Below, piece after piece: positions 1 to 5,679 of a DNA stretch of 5,679 nt (the first letter of the stretch is position 1; each line of letters starts with the position of its first letter). The DNA comes from Pseudorhodobacter antarcticus (GTDB taxonomy: Bacteria > Pseudomonadota > Alphaproteobacteria > Rhodobacterales > Rhodobacteraceae): NCBI GenBank assembly GCA_945861995.1, contig CAMAWZ010000168.1, positions 1 through 5,679 on the forward strand, written 5' to 3'. The notes under the pieces are model-generated. The model was not told the DNA's origin. It saw only the letters and a program-made list of their open reading frames with translations, and did no database searches. The position numbers and the translations under genes were made by a program.

Positions 1-624
1 ATGTTCCGACCCAAATCCGACAGGATCAGATTTGAGCGGCAGCGTCTGCCAATCAGGGCCCAAAATTTCATAGCGGTAAAGCGCGCCCTGCCCCACATTT
101 GGCAAAAAAATCTCCCACACACCGCAGGCGGGATGATGGCGCATGGGGGCGCGGCGGCCATCCCAGTGGTTAAAATCGCCGACCACCGAGACGCGCTGCG
201 CATTTGGGGCCCATACGGCAAAATGCGTGCCAAGCGCGCCCTGATGCACCATCACATGCGCGCCAAGAACGTGCCAAATCCGCTGGTGCTTTCCTTCTGC
301 CAGAAGGTATCTGTCCATCTCGCCCAAAACAGGGCCAAAGCGGTACGGGTCTTGCACCTGCCACTGCCCGCCATAACCCTGCCAGCGCAGGATATAGGCG
401 GCGTCACTGCCCACCTTGGCAGCAAACATACCTTGCGGGCCAAGGTGCGCGCCCGCAAACACGCTGTCACCCTGATGCACAAACAGCGCCTCGGCCCCCG
501 GATCAAAGGCTACGACCCACCAATCGCCCCCATGCTGATGCAGGCCCAAATGGGCAAAAGGGCCTGCAAAACGCCCCTGCGATATCGCTTCTAACGCGCT
601 GAAATCAAAGGGGTATTCTGTCAT
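1..624 (-). CDS. glgB: 1,4-alpha-glucan branching enzyme GlgB, N-terminal part (C-terminus beyond the left edge)
   Basis: GlgB cuts a stretch of alpha-1,4-glucan and reattaches it through an alpha-1,6 bond, creating the branches of glycogen in the cytoplasm. Only 208 codons are present, beginning MTEYPFDFSALEAISQGRF and still open at the left edge; bacterial branching enzymes are usually about 630-730 residues. Residues about 17-105 resemble the extra N-terminal beta domain of long GlgBs. They lead into the family signature DPYRFGPVLGEMDRYLLAEG (93-112), followed by WHVLGAH (117-123). Residues about 130-200 are the CBM48/isoamylase-N domain, with GTHFAVWAPNAQRVSVVGDF (132-151), NHWDGR and PMR. 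The GH13 catalytic barrel is outside the window. The ATG at 624 lies 15 bp after the glgP stop codon and has only a weak purine-rich stretch (AGTAGAG) ahead of it, so translation may partly depend on ribosomes finishing glgP. The identification is secure; the exact start is slightly less so. Confidence 0.95.
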   Translation of the reverse strand, partial: MTEYPFDFSALEAISQGRFAGPFAHLGLHQHGGDWWVVAFDPGAEALFVHQGDSVFAGAHLGPQGMFAAKVGSDAAYILRWQGYGGQWQVQDPYRFGPVLGEMDRYLLAEGKHQRIWHVLGAHVMVHQGALGTHFAVWAPNAQRVSVVGDFNHWDGRRAPMRHHPACGVWEIFLPNVGQGALYRYEILGPDWQTLPLKSDPVGFGSEH

Positions 625-639
625 GTGCTCTACTTTGGG

Positions 640-3039
640 TTACAGGGCGGAAGGAATATCCCAGATATCTTTCATATAGCTGCGAATGGTGCGGTCGGAC
701 GAGAAATAGCCAGAGCGCGCCGTATTCAGGCCGGCCATCTTGGCCCATCGCGTCCCGTCTGCATAGGCCAAATCGACCTGCGACTGTGCGGCCTCGTAGG
801 CATCAAAATCGGCCGCGACCAAGAAGTAATCATGGTGCCACACGCGGTGGATAAGACCGTGATAGCGGTCTTTTTGATCTGGGCTAAAGGTACCATCGGC
901 AATGGCGGCCAGAACGCGTTGCAGCGAAGGGCTGGCTTCAATCGCTTTGCGCGACTGGTCAGGCTCTTCGCGGCGTTTGAACGCCTGATCCGTGGTTAGG
1001 CCAAACAGGAAAAAGTTTTCCGCCCCCGCTTCAGCCAAAATCTCCACATTGGCACCGTCGAGTGTGCCAATCGTCGGCGCGCCATTCATCATGAACTTCA
1101 TGTTGCCCGTACCAGAGGCCTCTTTGCCCGCAGTAGAAATCTGCTCGGAAAGGTCAGCAGCGGGAACCAACGCTTGCGCCATGGACACGTTGTAATTGGG
1201 CGGATAGATGATTTTCAGCAAATCGCCTACTTCAGAGTCGCCGTTAACAACGCCTGCCACATCATTGACAAGATGAATTATTTCTTTTGCGACCGCATAG
1301 CCAGGCGCAGATTTGCCGCCAAAGATTTTCACGCGCGGAATCCATCCCGCTTGTGGGTTATCTTTGATGCGCTGGTAATGCGCCACAGTTTGCAAGATGT
1401 TCAGCAGTTGGCGTTTGTATTCATGGATCCGTTTGATTTGCACATCAAACAGGGCATCAGGCGAAATAACCTGCCCCAGATGCGACTTTGCCCAAGACGC
1501 AAGCGCGACTTTGTTGGCCCGTTTGGCCGCCATGAATTTTTGTTGAAACCCAGCGTCATCCACGTGGGATTCCAACCCCTTGAGCCTGTCTAAATCATCT
1601 TGCCAGCCCGTGCCAATGGTCTCGGTGATCAGACCCGCAAGGGCTGGGTTGCACATATTCAGCCAGCGGCGCGGTGTAACGCCGTTGGTCTGATTGATAA
1701 TCCTGTCTGGATGCAGGGCATGCAATTCAGGAAACAGGTTTGATTTGACCAAATCAGAATGTAGGGCAGATACGCCGTTCACCTTATGCGCCATCACAAA
1801 CGCAAGCTCGCCCATCCGCACTTCGTGGTGCTTTACAATGCCAATGTAATGGGGACGCGCGTATTTGGCGGCATGACATGCATCGATTTGTTCGACCAGT
1901 TGCATATGGCGCGGCAGCGTGGTGCCAAATGTAAAGGTCGCCCAGCGTTCCTGCGCTTCGGGCAAAAGCGTGTGGTTGGTATAGCCAAGGCAGGCGCGGG
2001 CAATGTCCACGGCCTCGGGAAAGGGGATATGGTTTTCATCGACCAGCAGACGCACAAGTTCGGGCCCTGCCAGCGCGGGGTGGGTGTCATTCATCTGAAT
2101 GGCGACATGTTTTGGCAAAGCGCGCAGGTCGGAATGGGCCGATTTAAAGCGGCGCAGAATGTCTTGCAGCGCGGCAGAGGTTAGGAAAAACTCTTGCTTT
2201 AGCCGCAGTTCCTTGCCCTGATATGTGGTGTCATCAGGGTATAGAACGCGCGAAAGCGTGCGCGCCAGCGCTTCGGGTTCGGCGGCGGCGGCATAATCGC
2301 CGCGATTGAAGCGATCCAAATCGAACAGGGTGGTCGGCTCGGCCCCCCAAAGCCGCAGCGTGTTGGCCCATTTGCCCTGCCAGCCGATGACGGGCGTGTC
2401 ATAGGCGCTGGCCATCACGGTTTCGGCGGGCACCCAACTGGCCACCCCGCCGCTGGTTTCGACATGGCCCTTAAACGGGATAACATAGGCGCTTTCAGGG
2501 CGCGGAAACTCCCAAACAAAACCATGCGCAAGCCAGTCCTCTGGCGCCTCGCCCTGCTGGCCACCTTGGAAGAACTGGCGAAACAGCCCATGCTCATAGC
2601 GAATACCATAGCCATAGGCAGGGCAGCCCACTGTGGCCATAGATTCCATAAAGCAGGCCGCCAGCCGCCCAAGGCCCCCATTGCCAAGGGCCGCGTCTGG
2701 TTCGTCATCGATCAAATCGGCAAAGTTTTGGCCCAAAGCGGCCATCACATCCACGGCCATCTCGCGCAGGCCTAGGTTGGTTGCGGCATCTTCCATGATG
2801 CGGCCAATCAAAAACTCCATCGACAGATAATAGACCCGCTTGCGGTTTTCGGCGTGGGTGCGGCGTGTGGCGTCAAACCAGGGGCCAACGATGCGGTCGC
2901 GCAAACTGTATGTCAGGGCCATGCGCCAATCATAGCGGCTGGCATGCGCAGCATCCTTGCCCAAAGTATATGTCAAATGGCGCAGAACATCTGCTTGCAG
3001 CATTGCAGGGGTCACGTCGATGCGGCGCTGTTGGGTCAT
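640..3039 (-). CDS. glgP: Glycogen/starch/alpha-glucan phosphorylase GlgP
   Basis: GlgP is a cytoplasmic PLP-dependent GT35 enzyme that phosphorolyses alpha-1,4-glucan from the non-reducing end to give glucose-1-phosphate. From the ATG at 3039 it has 799 residues, the normal length for bacterial phosphorylases. Visible motifs are EFLIGR (75-80), the glycine-rich GNGGLGRLAACFMESMA (119-135), AIQMNDTHPAL (313-323), YTNHTLLPEA (353-362), and KRIHEYKRQ (536-544), whose Arg537 and Lys542 match the phosphate-site residues of rabbit phosphorylase. The PLP signature EASGTGNMKF starts at 640, with the Schiff-base lysine at 648, followed by NGA and DGANVEI. All key residues are intact. In-frame starts also exist at TTG 3051 and GTG 3042. 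I prefer the ATG because a TGGA Shine-Dalgarno-like element overlaps the TTG and lies at usable distance from the ATG; an in-frame TGA lies just upstream. glgB follows after 15 bp, indicating an operon. A LacI-type palindrome about 95 bp upstream suggests control by sugar availability. Confidence 0.97.
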   Translation of the reverse strand: MTQQRRIDVTPAMLQADVLRHLTYTLGKDAAHASRYDWRMALTYSLRDRIVGPWFDATRRTHAENRKRVYYLSMEFLIGRIMEDAATNLGLREMAVDVMAALGQNFADLIDDEPDAALGNGGLGRLAACFMESMATVGCPAYGYGIRYEHGLFRQFFQGGQQGEAPEDWLAHGFVWEFPRPESAYVIPFKGHVETSGGVASWVPAETVMASAYDTPVIGWQGKWANTLRLWGAEPTTLFDLDRFNRGDYAAAAEPEALARTLSRVLYPDDTTYQGKELRLKQEFFLTSAALQDILRRFKSAHSDLRALPKHVAIQMNDTHPALAGPELVRLLVDENHIPFPEAVDIARACLGYTNHTLLPEAQERWATFTFGTTLPRHMQLVEQIDACHAAKYARPHYIGIVKHHEVRMGELAFVMAHKVNGVSALHSDLVKSNLFPELHALHPDRIINQTNGVTPRRWLNMCNPALAGLITETIGTGWQDDLDRLKGLESHVDDAGFQQKFMAAKRANKVALASWAKSHLGQVISPDALFDVQIKRIHEYKRQLLNILQTVAHYQRIKDNPQAGWIPRVKIFGGKSAPGYAVAKEIIHLVNDVAGVVNGDSEVGDLLKIIYPPNYNVSMAQALVPAADLSEQISTAGKEASGTGNMKFMMNGAPTIGTLDGANVEILAEAGAENFFLFGLTTDQAFKRREEPDQSRKAIEASPSLQRVLAAIADGTFSPDQKDRYHGLIHRVWHHDYFLVAADFDAYEAAQSQVDLAYADGTRWAKMAGLNTARSGYFSSDRTIRSYMKDIWDIPSAL

Positions 3040-3134
3040 CACTTTATCCAAAAATCATACGGCTGTTGCCGCCTTTACCTGCTTTATGACCAGAACGCTG
3101 CATAACATCGAACCCCCAAAATGCCGACTTGGGA

Positions 3135-3150
3135 ATGTTAGCGCAAACAT
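3135..3150. promoter_or_regulatory. Candidate LacI-family operator upstream of glgP
   Basis: The sequence ATGTTAGCGCAAACAT is a 16-bp palindrome with one mismatched pair (half-sites ATGTTAGC and ATGTTTGC) centred on a CpG. LacI-family sugar repressors typically bind even-length palindromes with a central CG, and forms close to TGTTAGCGCTAACA are familiar in alphaproteobacteria. It lies in the only intergenic region ahead of glgP, about 95 bp before its ATG. A TTGCGC on the minus strand inside the palindrome could be a -35 element, with CATTTT 17 bp further as a poor -10. No regulator gene is in the window, so the binding protein is unknown. Confidence 0.42.
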
Positions 3151-3163
3151 ATGCGGGAATGAA

Positions 3164-3176
3164 AGGGCGTTGCCCT
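3164..3176 (-). terminator. Possible weak intrinsic terminator of copA
   Basis: On the minus strand, 29 nt after the copA stop codon, AGGGC-AAC-GCCCT forms a 5-bp stem with a 3-nt loop, followed by TTTCATT. The stem is short and the T tract is interrupted, so termination would be weak. An alternative 6-bp stem (TTGCCC/GGGCAA, 3170-3175 with 3183-3188) shares one arm and cannot form at the same time. This is the best terminator candidate between copA and glgP; without it the copA transcript would read into the glg operon. Confidence 0.3.
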
Positions 3177-3205
3177 GTTTTTGGGCAAAAATCTGGGCAG
3201 AAGAT

Positions 3206-5389
3206 TTAGAGTTTGTCCTTTGCGCCATAGCGGCGCAGGCGCAGCGCATTGCCCAGCACAAAGATGGAACTGGCTGCCATCGCCCCCGCCCCCAGCATTG
3301 GCGACAGCGCAGGCCCGCCAAACGGCACAAGCGCCCCCATAGCCACGGGGATCAGCGCCACGTTGTAGCCGAACGCCCAAATCAAGTTTTGGCGGATATT
3401 GCGCATCACGGCGCGCGACAGGCCAATCGCGCGCGCCACGCCCTGCACATCACCAGATACCAACACCACATCGCCCGCCTCGATTGCCACATCGGTGCCC
3501 GTGCCCATCGATATACCCACATCAGCCAGTGCAAGGGCAGGCGCATCGTTGATCCCATCGCCGACAAACGCAATTGGCCTTGGCAGGCTGGCCACGGCCT
3601 GTGCCTTATCTTGTGGCAACAGGCTGGCGCGAATATCGTCGATGTTCAGCAATGCGCCCACCTTTTGCGCAACGGGCAGGCTATCACCCGTCAGCATAAC
3701 AATGTGCAGATCCAAATCATGCAGGCTGGCAATCGCGCGGGCGGCGTTGTGTTTGATGCTGTCTTCGGCAGCAAATGCGCCAATCACGCGGCCGCTGTGC
3801 GCCACAAAAATCAGCCCCTGCCCTGCCTTGCCTGCATGGTGCGCAAATTCAGCAAAGGGCGCGGGAAGATCGCCCATCATCATGGCCGAGCCGACCATAA
3901 TTGCCCCGCCACTGCCCTGCGCCGACGCCCCCATACCCGCAACGTTCTGCACATCTGACACTTTGGCAGGCTTGACCGCCTGCTGCGCGGCAAAATCCAA
4001 TACCGCGCGCGCCAGCGGGTGGCTGCTTTGCCCTTCGACCCCCGCGGCCAAGGCCAGCGCGCCGCCCGTATCCAGCGAGCCCACCACGCGCGGTCGGCCC
4101 AATGTCAGGGTGCCTGTCTTGTCAAAGGCAACCGTGCGCACCCCTGCCAATTTCTGCAGCCCCGCCCCCCCGCGAAACAGCGCCCCCATCTGCGCGCCGC
4201 GCCCCGTGCCGACCAAAATTGATACGGGCACGGCAAGCCCCATCGCGCAGGGGCAGGCAATGATGAGTACGGCCACGGCGTGGATCATCGCGGCCCCCAC
4301 GCCCGCGCCTGCCAGCATCCATGCGGCAAACGTCATGGCGGCCAGTGCCATAACAACAGGCACAAACCAGCGCGTCACACCGTCAACCATGTCTTGCACG
4401 GGCAGTGTGCTGGCCTGCGCGTCCAATACCATCGCCGTGATCCGCGCCAGCGTGCTGCCCGCGCCCACGGCCGTTATTTGAATTTGCAGCGCCCCTGCCC
4501 CGTTGATGCAGCCGCCTGTCACCTTATCGCCCAGCGTTATGGCCACGGGCATCGCCTCGCCCGTCAGCATCGATGTATCCAGGCTGGATTGCCCTTCGCT
4601 GACAATGCCATCTGCGGGCAAACGCTCGCCCGCGCGCACCAATATGGTATCCCCCACGCCAAGCGCCGCAATGGGCACAGGGATAGGATTGCCCCCCACA
4701 AGCCGCAGCGCCGTTTGCGGCTGCAAATCGATCAGCCGCGCAATGGCCTGCCCTGCCGCACCCTTGGCCCGCGCTTCCAGCGCGCGGCCCAGCAAGATCA
4801 GGGTTACCGTCACCCCTGCGGCCTCGAAATAAATTGCCCCACCCGTTTGCGCCAAGGCAACATAGGCTGAATAGGCATAGGCCGCCCCCGCGCCCATAGC
4901 GACTAGCGCATTCATATCAGGGGCGGCGCGCAGCAGCGCGGGAATGCCCTTGGTGAAAAACCCGCGCCCGGGCAGAGCCAAAACCAACCCTATCAGCGCC
5001 ATTTCTACGAAGGCAAGCGTGGTATCGGCAATCACTCCCATCCGCAGATGATGCAGCGCAGGCCAAATATGCGGGCCCATTTCCACAGCAAAAACGGGCA
5101 AGGTCAGCGCCGCCGCCAGCGCCGTTTTGCGCCATTCATCGCCCGCGCCATGATCCGCAAGGCGGATCTCATCTTTGGGCAGTGCGCGGCTGGCATAACC
5201 CGCGCGGGTCAAAGTTGCGGCAAGCGCATCTGCTTCGGCAGGGGCGTCGAATGAGACAAGCGCGCTTTGCGTCGCCAAATTGACCGAGGCCGCCACGACC
5301 CCCGCCTGCGCGCGCAAAACCCGCTCGCTGCGGGCCACGCAGGATGCACAAGTCATCCCATCAATCGCCAAGGTAATGGTTTGGGTCAT
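3206..5389 (-). CDS. copA: Cu(+)-exporting P1B-1-type ATPase CopA
   Basis: This inner-membrane ATPase pumps cytoplasmic Cu(+) to the periplasm. It has 727 residues and one N-terminal heavy-metal-associated domain (about 4-68) with GMTCASC (Cys14, Cys17). Eight membrane segments are expected, at roughly 88-104, 119-139, 158-177, 185-201, 341-361, 366-391, 664-685 and 692-713. The actuator domain carries TGE (276-278). The transport site CPC (379-381) lies in TM6, with Tyr675-Asn676 in TM7 and Met704 plus Ser707-Ser708 in TM8; this set is typical of the Cu(+) subgroup. The ATP-binding part has DKTGT with phosphorylated Asp423, the HP motif (457-458), TGD (567-569) and GDGINDAP (610-617). Nothing essential is missing. 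It is shorter than E. coli CopA, which has two N-terminal metal-binding domains. The start is set by AAGGAGG 4 nt before the ATG. The divergent neighbouring chaperone gene supports copper detoxification rather than a FixI/CcoI-type role in oxidase assembly, though that alternative is not excluded by sequence alone. Confidence 0.96.
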   Translation of the reverse strand: MTQTITLAIDGMTCASCVARSERVLRAQAGVVAASVNLATQSALVSFDAPAEADALAATLTRAGYASRALPKDEIRLADHGAGDEWRKTALAAALTLPVFAVEMGPHIWPALHHLRMGVIADTTLAFVEMALIGLVLALPGRGFFTKGIPALLRAAPDMNALVAMGAGAAYAYSAYVALAQTGGAIYFEAAGVTVTLILLGRALEARAKGAAGQAIARLIDLQPQTALRLVGGNPIPVPIAALGVGDTILVRAGERLPADGIVSEGQSSLDTSMLTGEAMPVAITLGDKVTGGCINGAGALQIQITAVGAGSTLARITAMVLDAQASTLPVQDMVDGVTRWFVPVVMALAAMTFAAWMLAGAGVGAAMIHAVAVLIIACPCAMGLAVPVSILVGTGRGAQMGALFRGGAGLQKLAGVRTVAFDKTGTLTLGRPRVVGSLDTGGALALAAGVEGQSSHPLARAVLDFAAQQAVKPAKVSDVQNVAGMGASAQGSGGAIMVGSAMMMGDLPAPFAEFAHHAGKAGQGLIFVAHSGRVIGAFAAEDSIKHNAARAIASLHDLDLHIVMLTGDSLPVAQKVGALLNIDDIRASLLPQDKAQAVASLPRPIAFVGDGINDAPALALADVGISMGTGTDVAIEAGDVVLVSGDVQGVARAIGLSRAVMRNIRQNLIWAFGYNVALIPVAMGALVPFGGPALSPMLGAGAMAASSIFVLGNALRLRRYGAKDKL

Positions 5390-5393
5390 GCGG

Positions 5394-5400
5394 CCTCCTT
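5394..5400 (-). promoter_or_regulatory. Strong ribosome binding site of copA
   Basis: The minus strand reads AAGGAGG-CCGC-ATG, a full anti-16S match with a 4-nt spacer. It fixes the copA start at 5389 and predicts efficient translation, in contrast with the weak sites ahead of glgP and glgB. Confidence 0.85.
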
Positions 5401-5429
5401 CAGCTACGAACCGCCCATTTTGTCATAAG

Positions 5430-5460
5430 GTCAAGGGCCAAGCCCTGCCTACGGCTTGAC
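5430..5460. repeat. Nested inverted repeats between copA and copZ
   Basis: The centre of the divergent copA-copZ region contains three dyads. GTCAAG (5430-5435) is mirrored by CTTGAC (5455-5460). CAAGCC (5439-5444) is mirrored by GGCTTG (5453-5458). AGGGC (5434-5438) pairs with GCCCT (5442-5446) around CAA. The outermost pair places a TTGAC core on each strand facing outward, as expected for back-to-back -35 elements of divergent promoters: TTGACC (5434-5429, minus) toward copA and TTGACG (5456-5461, plus) toward copZ. No convincing -10 is visible for the copA side at a 16-20 bp spacing. Confidence 0.45.
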
Positions 5461-5487
5461 GCCGCCCAAACAGCGGCGCAATACGCT
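5456..5487 (+). promoter_or_regulatory. Candidate CueR/MerR-type promoter of copZ
   Basis: TTGACG (5456-5461) and TACGCT (5482-5487) are 20 bp apart, longer than the usual 17 bp. The spacer carries CGCCGC (5460-5465), a 7-bp gap, then GCGGCG (5473-5478). MerR-family activators such as CueR act on exactly such over-long spacers, and the dyad is in the same register as the known CueR arrangement (TTG, then a 7-bp arm beginning AC, N7, then a 7-bp arm). The arm sequence differs from the E. coli ACCTTCC/GGAAGGT box. The predicted start of transcription near 5494 would leave a leader of only about 10 nt, beginning at the Shine-Dalgarno, which is a weakness. No cueR gene is in the window. Confidence 0.45.
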
Positions 5488-5492
5488 TAGAT

Positions 5493-5497
5493 AGGAG
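5493..5497 (+). promoter_or_regulatory. Ribosome binding site of copZ
   Basis: AGGAG lies 6 nt before the ATG at 5504, a good Shine-Dalgarno match at normal spacing. It supports the chosen start of the chaperone gene. Confidence 0.75.
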
Positions 5498-5503
5498 AAT
5501 ACG

Positions 5504-5679
5504 ATGACCAGACTATCCATACCAAACATGACCTGCGGGCATTGTAAAGCTTCCATCGAGGCGGCTCTGGCCCCGTTTGCCGCACTTATCACTGTCGATT
5601 TACCCGCACGGGTGGTCAGCTTTGACGGCGCGCCAGACCTTCAGGCGGTTTTGTCCGCCTTGGGCGAAATTGGGTTTCC
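5504..5679 (+). CDS. copZ: CopZ-like copper chaperone (heavy-metal-associated domain), C-terminus beyond the right edge
   Basis: This small cytoplasmic protein is predicted to bind Cu(+) and hand it to CopA or to a copper-sensing regulator. The visible 58 residues begin MTRLSIPNMTCGHCKASIEA and contain the metal-binding MxCxxC motif as MTCGHC (9-14; Cys11 and Cys14). The remaining residues fit the beta-alpha-beta-beta-alpha-beta ferredoxin-like fold of the family: the helix after the motif (KASIEAALAPF), the strands ITVDLPARVVSFDG, the second helix (LQAVLSALGEIGF), then the cut. Free-standing members are usually 65-72 residues, so only about ten are probably missing. The frame is open to the edge, and it is preceded by a good Shine-Dalgarno. 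It is transcribed divergently from copA. A fragment of a larger protein with an N-terminal metal-binding domain, such as a second ATPase or a mercuric reductase, is possible but less likely because of the CGHC form of the motif and the absence of further sequence to show it. Confidence 0.85.
   Translation, partial: MTRLSIPNMTCGHCKASIEAALAPFAALITVDLPARVVSFDGAPDLQAVLSALGEIGF

Noticed and set aside
1..594. Plus-strand open frame of 197 codons at the left edge
   Set aside because: It is the complement of the glgB N-terminal region, whose CBM48 and GlgB signature motifs are clear on the minus strand.
3580..3730. Recurring CAGGCTGGC-like strings in copA
   Set aside because: They fall in frame as common codons for Ala, Ser and Leu and are irregularly spaced, so they reflect codon bias rather than a repeat family.
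2957..3958. 333-codon plus-strand open frame running antisense across the glgP start, the intergenic region and the copA 3' part
   Set aside because: It overlaps two well-identified genes, its translation is rich in Arg, His, Gln and Ala with no recognisable domain, and such long antisense frames are normal in GC-biased coding DNA.
3399..4481. 360-codon plus-strand open frame antisense to copA
   Set aside because: Its composition (Ala, Pro, Thr, Ser and Arg in simple runs) is what the complement of GC-rich codons gives; no motif or Shine-Dalgarno supports it, and CopA in the opposite strand is unambiguous.
5401..5434. A complete CueR-type promoter for copA on the minus strand starting at TTGACC
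   Set aside because: TTGACC is present, but no TAnnnT-type -10 lies 16-20 bp downstream and no good 7-bp dyad fills the spacer, so only the -35-like element can be stated.
1..5679. tRNA, rRNA, CRISPR arrays, insertion sequences, attachment sites or phage genes
   Set aside because: The window is almost filled by four housekeeping-type genes; reading both strands of the two intergenic regions showed no cloverleaf, regular repeat array, transposase motif or terminal inverted repeats.

Overview
The window reads as ordinary chromosomal DNA from an alphaproteobacterium, most likely of the Rhodobacterales (roseobacter/Rhodobacter type). The evidence is indirect: fairly GC-rich coding sequence with strong GC bias at third positions, tight gene packing, a glycogen operon that begins glgP then glgB, and a copper ATPase beside a small 'MTCGHC' chaperone. 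No taxonomic marker gene is present, so this placement is an inference.

Layout from left to right. Positions 1-624 (minus) hold the N-terminal 208 codons of the glycogen branching enzyme GlgB; the catalytic domain lies beyond the left edge. Positions 640-3039 (minus) are a complete glycogen phosphorylase, GlgP, lying 15 bp upstream of glgB in the same direction, so the two are very probably co-transcribed as the start of a glg operon. Positions 3040-3205 are a 166-bp intergenic region containing a near-perfect 16-bp palindrome of LacI-family operator type and a set of GGGC/GCCC hairpins that may end the copA transcript. Positions 3206-5389 (minus) are a complete P1B-1-type Cu(+)-exporting ATPase, CopA, with one N-terminal metal-binding domain. 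Positions 5390-5503 are a divergent control region. Positions 5504-5679 (plus) are the first 58 codons of a CopZ-like copper chaperone, cut by the right edge.

Two unrelated functions therefore sit side by side. The glg genes store and mobilise glycogen: GlgP releases glucose-1-phosphate from chain ends and GlgB makes the alpha-1,6 branches. The copper pair removes cytoplasmic Cu(+): the chaperone binds it and CopA pumps it to the periplasm. The most informative non-coding signal is upstream of copZ. There a TTGACG and a TACGCT hexamer are 20 bp apart, with a CGCCGC-N7-GCGGCG dyad between them, which is the architecture of MerR/CueR-family promoters. The second is the LacI-type palindrome ahead of glgP.

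I did not find a previously undescribed system. The protein-coding content belongs to well-known families, and the points worth checking are regulatory.
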